A model generated the notes under the pieces. It saw only the letters and a list, made by a program, of their open reading frames with translations. It was not told where the DNA came from and did no database searches. Positions 40,701-49,700 of a stretch of DNA of 64,000 nt are shown here, one piece after another. Source of the DNA: Patiria pectinifera. Lineage: Eukaryota > Echinodermata > Asteroidea > Valvatida > Asterinidae. Location: NCBI GenBank assembly GCA_029964075.1, contig CM057135.1:29749366-29813365 (forward strand). The letters run 5' to 3'. Each line of letters begins with the position of its first letter. Within the stretch, counting starts at the first letter, position 1. The position numbers were made by a program, and so were the translations under genes.

Positions 40701-43700
40701 GGAATGAGTGAAAACACAAGGAGGAAAAAAAAAAGACCCAGTATCAACTTAATCAAGTGGAATAAAATTGGATCGTTATTTCTGATTCACTGATTATTTC
40801 TGATATCCAAATTTGATACTTGCTGCATTTAAAGGGTCACATCATTGACAAGGAGTGAGTGAAACACCGTACGTAAAATACAAAAAAATGCTGTCACAGC
40901 AAAGAATTTGAGCTTTGATATCTGCTGCTCAGGTAGTCAGTTTCACATTTTTAAAAAAAATTTGGGGGACAACAATTTAAGTAAAAACCTCATCCTTCCA
41001 AGTTTTCACATCTGCTGTAAGATTCCAGATATACAGTGTAAATGTTTTCCTTTTCAAAGCCATAAAGATGCTATAAAACAGTGTCCAACAAAATTTGGAT
41101 TAAAAAATTACTTCTCCAAACGATTTGTTGTACATGTGTGTGTTGATAGATTTGTTGGTTCCCTTCAAAACAAATGAAAGGCAATAACAAGTTTTTTTTT
41201 TAAAAGTCAACCAGTTAATTGTACTTTGAGAAATACTGGTGTTTGGTTTATGAGCACACAATTTAACCGCCTGTTGAACTCTGATGTAAACATTCAGCGA
41301 ACCTTAACCAAAAATCACCAATCATTCAAAGGTATTAATAAGTCAATCATCACTACTTTTGTTTCTCAATAAATTAGGCCTAAATGTACGAGGCAATTTC
41401 GAAGCAGTAACAAGGTATGCGTGCACAAACAACACAGAAGCTAGAAAGTATTGTTTAAAAATTTTGGAGTAAACGGTCCCCCAATTTTTCACCTCGCAAC
41501 GTCAAGCTTCAGACACCCGTAACTCATCAGAGGCTAACCACAGCCAATTATAACGATATCGGCAACCATAATACAATCCAGTGACATGTAAACAGCGAGG
41601 GCCTGCTCCACTGGGGTGGTTCACCAAAATATCTCAGTGGCCAGACCCCAGCTTCTATGGATCTAAGACTTGCATCCAGAGACTTCTTGGATCAGGCAAA
41701 GTTTACGTTGCGACAGGGGTGGTCCCGCTGACACGTGGGGCAGAACGTTGAAAGGCGTCGCTGGATTTTCAAGATGCCAGTTCTTCCGTGCTTTTCCCAG
41801 GGAGTTGAAGTTTCCAGACTTTTTTTATCACTCAGTTATCAGTTTGACCCTTGCTGAATTCAGTAAGTTAATGTATATTTTGTTTTGGCCGTTAGGTCGC
41901 ACTCACATTTAACTGTTGTTGGATTCTATTGGATTGAGCAGGGTATCCTATAAATTCTTTGAAAGGTTAAAGAAACTACAAATATAGATTAAGTAGCAAC
42001 TAATTTGCATATGTCAATGTGACATGTGGCTCTATACATGTACGTACAAAACGTTTACTTTGATTAAAGCATGGAGCTATCTCCATGATTAAAGTAAACC
42101 TAAACCTAAACCGAAATGGGAATTTCAAAAAGCAGTGACCTAGAACAATGTACAAAAGGGTGTCAATTGTGTGGAATAAAAGATGTGCATACACTTAATA
42201 CTATCAGCAATTCCACAAATGGCAGGCCAAAAACAATAGTGTGTAAATGTTTTAGGGATTCGGCAAACAAGCCTCCCAGAGAAAGTAAGCGCTTTCCTTG
42301 ATTGTTTTCTCGCCTGATTGTTTTGGACCAACAGTGCAATCACCAGGATAACATAACGTCAATCATACTTTCAACACCTTTGGAAAGTTCACAAGACCTT
42401 TCAATTTTGTTTTTGTAATATATAAATTCGCCAACGGAAAATCATAAGCCCACGGTCCACCCCCAGCTTCTGGCAATGAAAACATACTTGACTTCTCCTT
42501 TACGGGTCACTTTAAACTTGGAGACTTCTAAGTCAACTTTCCTGAAAACTAAATAAATACAAAAATGTCAAACCACGGTTAACATGTACTTGAGCCATCC
42601 TAGCCACACAAAAAAAATCAATTTGGTAATGTAGGTCAAGTTAAATCGGCGATTTTTTTTTATCAAATGTTGATAAATGATGCTTTAAATTATCCCTCTT
42701 TGCAAAAAAAAAAGAGTTTAATTTGTTTTACGAGGTACATGAATGAGGATTAGTCCAACCGAATCAAATAAATTGCCGGTCTGCCGCAACCCTTGGCTTA
42801 TCGGGCACAAATATTATGATGGTAATCGGCAATTAACGTTGGCCTTTAGACCACCGGAAAAGTCTGTAATTTATTCCCCAGAGTGGGCAAAAAAGAAATT
42901 CCTGACATAATTTCAGCTTGATAGAAGCCCCAGATTTATCGACAAATTACAGTCGGCCGCTGTTACATTTTAAGTCAAGTGGACCTTTAAAAGTTTTGCT
43001 GCCCAAGCACAACGTGAAAATTAGGCCATGCAAAGATTATTATCAGGCTTAATATCAGAACCAGACAAACTAAAGTTTTCTGATATGCAACAAAAAGATT
43101 AGCATCCAAAATGGCATGCACCTAATGGCATATGTGACTTATTTTCAGCTTTAATAGCGGCACTCCAAAGCAGAATTATCTGTTTTTATATGACTTAGCC
43201 GTTTGGTTCATGGATTTTATGCATTGATATTTCCCCTTGAACGTTCTTACCAACATAATTATGCTTATCTGGTAGAGGGACTAGTGTGGCCCAATTTCAA
43301 GGAGTCAATATGGCCCATCAGGCCAGCGTTTATTTCCAGTTTCCTAGGCACGAAACGACTGAGAATATTTCTACTCCCCCTGGATGGGATGCCAGTGCAT
43401 CGCAGGTTACTCCCCAGCTAATGCCAATACCCATTTATACTCCTGGGTGGAGAGAGGCAAGTGGAGGTAAAGCGGCTTGCCCAAGGATATAACATATGAC
43501 TAGGAGATGCAAAGCTTTAAGATATTGCTTAGCACATTAGCATGAACTTTTTTCCTCCATATCATAATGCTAGACTACACCACCTCCCCCGCTGTGCTAA
43601 GTCCGTGATAAAAGTTCAAGCACGCACCAGCCGTTTTTATACCCCCAAGCTCCAAAGTAAAGGGTGTCGCAAGTAGCATCCCTGGTGACACGACAGGTCA

Positions 43701-46700
43701 CCTTTCATGTATGATCATTTCACTGGTTGTGATCATCATCGGTAGGCACTACTGATCATGTCTACCCTGTAGCAAGTTCCGAGTCTGTCGGACAGACGGG
43801 CGTCGGGAGCACGGTTTGGAATCACCAGAGGGCTCCCAGTGAGTCCATAACACAAAAAAAGGGGACGGTTCGAAGTAGTGATCATAACGGATTCTTCAAC
43901 TCCGAAACATTTCTACTATTTTTTTACCTGCTCGGAAAGCACTTGGCAGAAAAGGGCACGTAAGTGGGCTGAACCCCAATTAAAGGTGATAAATTGCCAA
44001 TTTATTCGGCTGCTAAATTGATTACGGACAAACGAATATTCCTGACAAACAAACTGCTGAATTTATTGACATTGACGGCCTGAACACAACACGGCCTGCA
44101 GTTATACTCAAAGTTCTTGTCCATGTCTATGCATAAATCCATGTACAAGAATTTGGGCTTATTACAAAAACTTGCAGAAACCCAACCCTCCAAATTCTTA
44201 TCTTTCCCATCTACTTCAAACACACTCACGAAGCCTTCTTAAAATGTAATTATAGCGGGATACCAAAAAACTATATCTTCACAATCTCGTGAACCTATGA
44301 CCCCAAACGACCCGGACTGACCTAATTAATACATCAGCTGATCTCAAACTAGGGCAACGGGGGAAGTTACAATCAATCTGTTTGCACATGGATTAAAAGA
44401 GCACTTGGAAATGGACGACCCACAAAAACTTGTTCAAAAGATAGACATAAAGAGAAAGAATAAAAGAATGAGAGAACTATGAATGCTGCCCTTCGGCCAA
44501 AGATGACCTCTGAAATTGGCAAGGACAAAAAATGAGTAGTTTGACCACTGACCAGGTCGTTATCTTTGTTGGGCAGGATGGTTGGAAGGGGGTTGTGAAT
44601 GGCCGAATTCGGCCAAAGGAATAAATGATTTATTGGCCAAATTTTTCTGACTGAAGTGGGCCAAAAATGTAACACCTGGTCAAGTGTGGGTGGGGGGAGG
44701 GAGGAGTAGAGAAGTGATACAGCCAATATTTGGGGGATTTAGATCGCCCCCTTGGGCAGTCATTAGATACAACATCAAAGTGCAGTCTGATCCCTGGAGG
44801 AAGGCAACAGAAACCCATGATTGAAATATGGTGCAAAAAATGTGAACATTCTCCGTTTTTCTTTCTTTTTAGGGTCACCTGTAGGGCCTGATGGCTATTT
44901 TTCTTGTGAAACACCTTGCCAGATGTTTCCTACAAAAACAACAGGGGCTTGTCATCGCCCGTGCATTAAGGTGCCAAGTTCTGTTAGGGATTTTAAACTG
45001 CCATGTTCTGCCCCACGGCACAAAGAAAAAATTCGCCATCCGGCAATGTGATCCAAATCACATTATCTGGTCAAAGTTCCTGGTTAACGCTGTAGCAAAA
45101 GTGTTTATGGCATGAAATTTTACTTATTTTCTTGGTCAGAACTTGTTTGTTGCAGTTTCGTCCCTGGGGTTTTTGTTCCTAAATGTGATAACAAAAAAAT
45201 ACTTCTTTGGGATTCAGTCAGTGCAGTAGCAGCTGCAAACAATGAAAAATGGAAAATTTTACCAACACTGAGAAAGATGAAAGATAATATAGTATCTTGT
45301 TTAGATTGGCAAGTGTCCTATGAAACATCAACACCCCCTCCCCACTCCCCCGCCTCCCCCATGAAAAAAAAAGTACACCTGTAAATTTATTTTATGTGCT
45401 GACGTGTTTTCGGACATAAGCGTCTTTTCAACACCTCCATTCATGCACGTACATTTTGTAAATTGAGCTCTGAGCACGTCCGTGTAAGTCATCACTTAAC
45501 CAAATACACAACTGGGAATGCATTACTGTCTTCAATACAAGGCAGAAATCTTAAGACCTTGGGAAAACCATACAATTCTGCTGTATTAGGAGACAAACAA
45601 ATTTTGTTTAAAAAAAAATTAATTGAGTTGCATTGGTTGATTCAAAGTTGAACACAAAAATCACTACTGTTTTTTTGTCTAGTTATTCAATTTTCTGGTT
45701 ATTTGAAATTGGTAAGCAGGGTTTATAAGTACCTGCACTAATTTTTAGCTGGTTCCCAACATCCTTCTTCGTGGTACTAGCAACTAGTGATATGTCCATA
45801 GAAAATTTCAGTTATTCACAATTTTACACGTACCGTAGTACCGGTATCTGTTGATTCTGGTTGGTAGCCAGTCAATGCCGATCAATTGCTCACACTTTTG
45901 CAGCATCACTTTAACTGGTAACCGTGATTTCTGCTCCAGCAAGTCACAATGCAGCTTAATTGGATTACTATTAAGAGGTATGCGCTGAGTTTATAATTGA
46001 CAACGTTTCATTGATCAGGCAACTCCGTCAACCAACAATTAAAACCAGTCGATTTGTACAGAACGCTTTCGCAGTGCCGGTACATTGTGCATGTTTAACC
46101 CTGGTTTTTACGAGGTCATTGAACCTGTAACCTAATTTTCAATTAGGAATTTTACTACTCATCAGGGATTTACTGGCTAATTTCGTGAAACAAATGAAAA
46201 CTCTGGGAAATTCAGAGCGGAGCAAAGGGGTGAAAAGTTCACTGGCCGTCGATGGACAGTCGCCTCATTGTTTGCAATGAAGCACTGTCCAGCCTGTGTG
46301 TTCTGAAACGGATTGATGGAACATCAAATATTGTTCATGGACATCTACCTTTTGTGAATAGAATTGTGCTGAACAAATTGTTTTGATATGATTTGCTTAA
46401 CCTCTCCTGTTTTTTTATATTCTTAATTTTTAAGGGAAGGAAAAAGGTGTATTACAGAAGTTTATCCAAACCTTATATTCATTCTTTGAGGCAAGTCCAT
46501 ATACCCAGATCCCGGTAGTTAGTTAAAAATTATAACAAAAATACACTAAAAAGCTACATTTATCCTTAAAAAAGAGTGTCCATATTTTGACTTTCCCACA
46601 GTTCATTTTGTCAATTCCAACTTCACATTGCTTGGTTGGCCTCAGTTGGTATGTCGACTAAAATTCTTCGGCTGATAAGTTGCCAAGCCCACAAGCAATG

Positions 46701-49700
46701 CCGGGGCTATGCAGATTGACCAAATATAACGTGATTATAAACGCTACTTTGCCCCCTGGTAATTAACATGTCGGCCTCTCAACATACACTTAACTGGGCT
46801 GTGACCGTAATTCTAGAGGGGATAACGTCTATCCTGATTACGCGTCATGCAGAATTTACTGGGACGGCTCGCGATGTGAGAAAATCCGCTACCGTGCATT
46901 CCCCCTTGGGATTTTGTGTGCTAGATTGTGAAAATGCATGTACGCGCAAACAAAATTCCACCCAACACCAAAATAAAAGAAAAAGTTCAGAACTATTTTA
47001 TGCATGTTCCGTGTGAATCATGCTCTCAAACACTGGTCACCTTTCATGAAATGTCTTCAGCCTCGGATAATTCCGGCTTTAGAGCCACACCTTCAAAGCT
47101 CGTAAAATTTTTGACATCATGAGAACTTACATCCAGAAAATTCACAAGTCATGCATTTTTTTATATACCCGACATGCATGTTTACCGGTTCAACTTAGGT
47201 ACATAAAACCTGGATCCCCGCTTCAGGGCTAGTATTACTCCAATCCTGCCAAGAAATACGTCAATTTGGAAAAGCACTCGCAGGGGAAATTACACTTTTT
47301 ACAGAAGGTGCTGGCTTCAATCCGTCAGTGGGTTATTAAATGAATAAATTCACGGAGTGGAACTTGGGAGAGGGGGGGGGGGGTGATGAAATCCCGGAGG
47401 AATAATTTCTTTTTAGGAATGATTTGGAAGTGGAGATGTTTGAGGTCGGCAGTTGCTTCATCTGATTTCAAAATTCCGAAGGTAAAATAAATTACGACTC
47501 AAATTAAGTGAACATAAGCCAAATAATAAATTATTCATTTGCAATTCAAATGCCTTATTTAACAATACGTGTGATGCAGCAAATTGGGAATATGGAAGTC
47601 ATGAAATTAAAAAAAATCACCTGCAATCAACAAAAATGAACGTTTTGGGACAGGTATAAAAGCTGGATGCTGAATTGCTGAGGAGGAGGGGTGACTTTAT
47701 ACATTTTTGGGCCACTATTCTGAGAAAAATTCTGCATCTATACAAAGACTGCTCTTTGTTGTGCTTACATGTCCTGCTTCTGCTTTCAACGAAATAAAAG
47801 TAGTTTTATGTTATCGGAAAATCGTGAGCTCAGCAGTACCGCCAAATTTGGCCCAGCATGTACTGCAGTGCCTGATAATGATGCTATTTTATCACACTGT
47901 CAAACCAGTCAAATGGTTACAAGTTAGAGGTATCATAATATTGAATAAAGAAACTCCACTCTATCAATTGCAATTCCATGTGGGAGTATGAATGGAAAGC
48001 TTCATTGCCCTCTCTGGCCCAGTTGAGTAGTAGGTCGTTTGTAAGCAATTTATCAAATATATCACCCCCCAAAAAAGATGAATGTGCTAAATTAAAAGAG
48101 TATTCACTCACCGATAAAACGACAAAACCACATGACGAAGCTAAGCGTATGTTCCAGTTAATTTCATGTAGGGTGTGTATTCTTCTATATCAGATGAATG
48201 TCTAACTTCAGGTTTTCATGCTACTCACAATCACACAATTTCAAAACTGCAGCATTTTTAACCGTGTTCACACTGAAAATATTCTGATCACATGTGTAGA
48301 AAGTACGTATGACCGTTGTTCAAAATTTAAAAAAAAACCAGAAAGTGTTAACAGAGAATCTTTGCAGGATTAAAGTTAAATTCAAACACAGACCTAAACT
48401 ACACCATTAGGTGTGAAAAAGCATATTTTTTTACAAATTTATTTATTCATTTTTTTTTGGCTTTCGTATTGGTACCTTCAAACACATGATATTCTATAAA
48501 GTCCAAATCAAAAATATCTCTTTTTTATTTTATTATTATTTTACGAACAATGATCGAGGCATAAAAATAGTCAGATAAAGAGAGGCAGTACATGCAGGTC
48601 ATTCGGTAACCTTTCCCCCAATTGAAGTGTGCACTCTATACACTATCTCAATCAATCTCAGCGTTACTGGTTCGGAATAACCGCTGAGGAAAATAAGAAA
48701 ATAAATAACCGGTCGCGTCCAGCCCAAATACTAGATCAATATGCCTGCTGCAGATGTTCTCGAGAGAATATACACCCTGCATTAGGTTCTACGGGAGGGA
48801 TGTCCCGTGCATCATGATGCACGGGCAATAAATGCAATCTACAGTATTGGTTGACCGTGAGCTGGGATTGTAGGGCTTTGGTGGTGTTGTTTTTAGGCCG
48901 TGTTTTTAAACCGAGGGATTGTTTTCATTGAGGAAAGCAGCGTGATTCATTTGATTAAAGGGCGCTTTATACCATTCAGATTCCAAAAGGAATTTATTTT
49001 TTAATTTAATTTTTTTTATATTTATATTACAACGGATATCTTCTCTATTCAGACAAGCAGTTCATATGAATGAATATTCATGAAGTTGTGCTTATGTGCC
49101 TTTTTCATTGTTTTGGTCTTGCTTGCTCATTAATGTTTGTACACCAGACTGATTCCCTGCTAATCCATTCATTCTAATGAATATTCACAGACTGATAAAA
49201 TTCATGAATATTCATTAATCCTAACCTCCCTCAATCCTTCAAAGTCCTCTTGGTGGTTTTGGAGGATTTTGGAGGATTAAGGATGCAACATACAATTTTT
49301 GAGGATTGTGGAGAATGGAGGGCACATGGACAATCAGTACCGGTTGATTTTGGAGGATTGAGGCTGCAATGGTGTTTGAAGAAAAGGAGGATTTTGGAGG
49401 ATTGAGGTGGAATGCATTTGGAGAGGCAAGGCTGTTGGAGGATTTTGAAGGATTGAGGCAGTGGGTATCCTTCATTTGAACATAAGTGCAATATCTGGAG
49501 GATTTTGGAGGATTGAGGCTGAATGCATTTGGAGAGGCAGGGCTGTTGCAGGATTTTGAAGGATTGAGGCAGTGGGTATCCTTCATTTGAACATATCTGG
49601 AGGATTTTGGAGGATTGAGGATGGTTCCTAGCAAGAAGGGCCTAGGGGGTTAGGGTTAACAAATTTGGGTGTGCCATACCTCTAAGGTGTGGTATTCCTC

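Larger units (their letters stand above)
32518..49679 (-). other. 17.2-kb intron between window exons 1 and 2
   Basis: AT-rich throughout, and no open frame has cadherin motifs. Exon 1 joins exon 2 in frame inside one cadherin repeat, so no obligatory exon can lie between them. It holds a SINE-type tail (33688-33752), a palindromic tandem duplication (34191-34349), an inverted GGATTA pair (38661-38686) and a SINE-like core (43388-43495). It also holds a paired TAAT palindrome (46131-46147), a POU-like cluster (49070-49215) and a tandem repeat (49386-49620). Long introns in developmental genes often house enhancers, but the sequence alone does not show that here. Confidence 0.8.

Noticed and set aside
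49386..49620. CRISPR-like array
   Set aside because: Units are contiguous, without unique spacers, in a eukaryotic intron.
49239..49634. 131-residue minus-strand frame with L-N-P-P-K-S-S repeats
   Set aside because: Produced by the GGAGGATT tandem repeat. Two frames of the same repeat look equally open.
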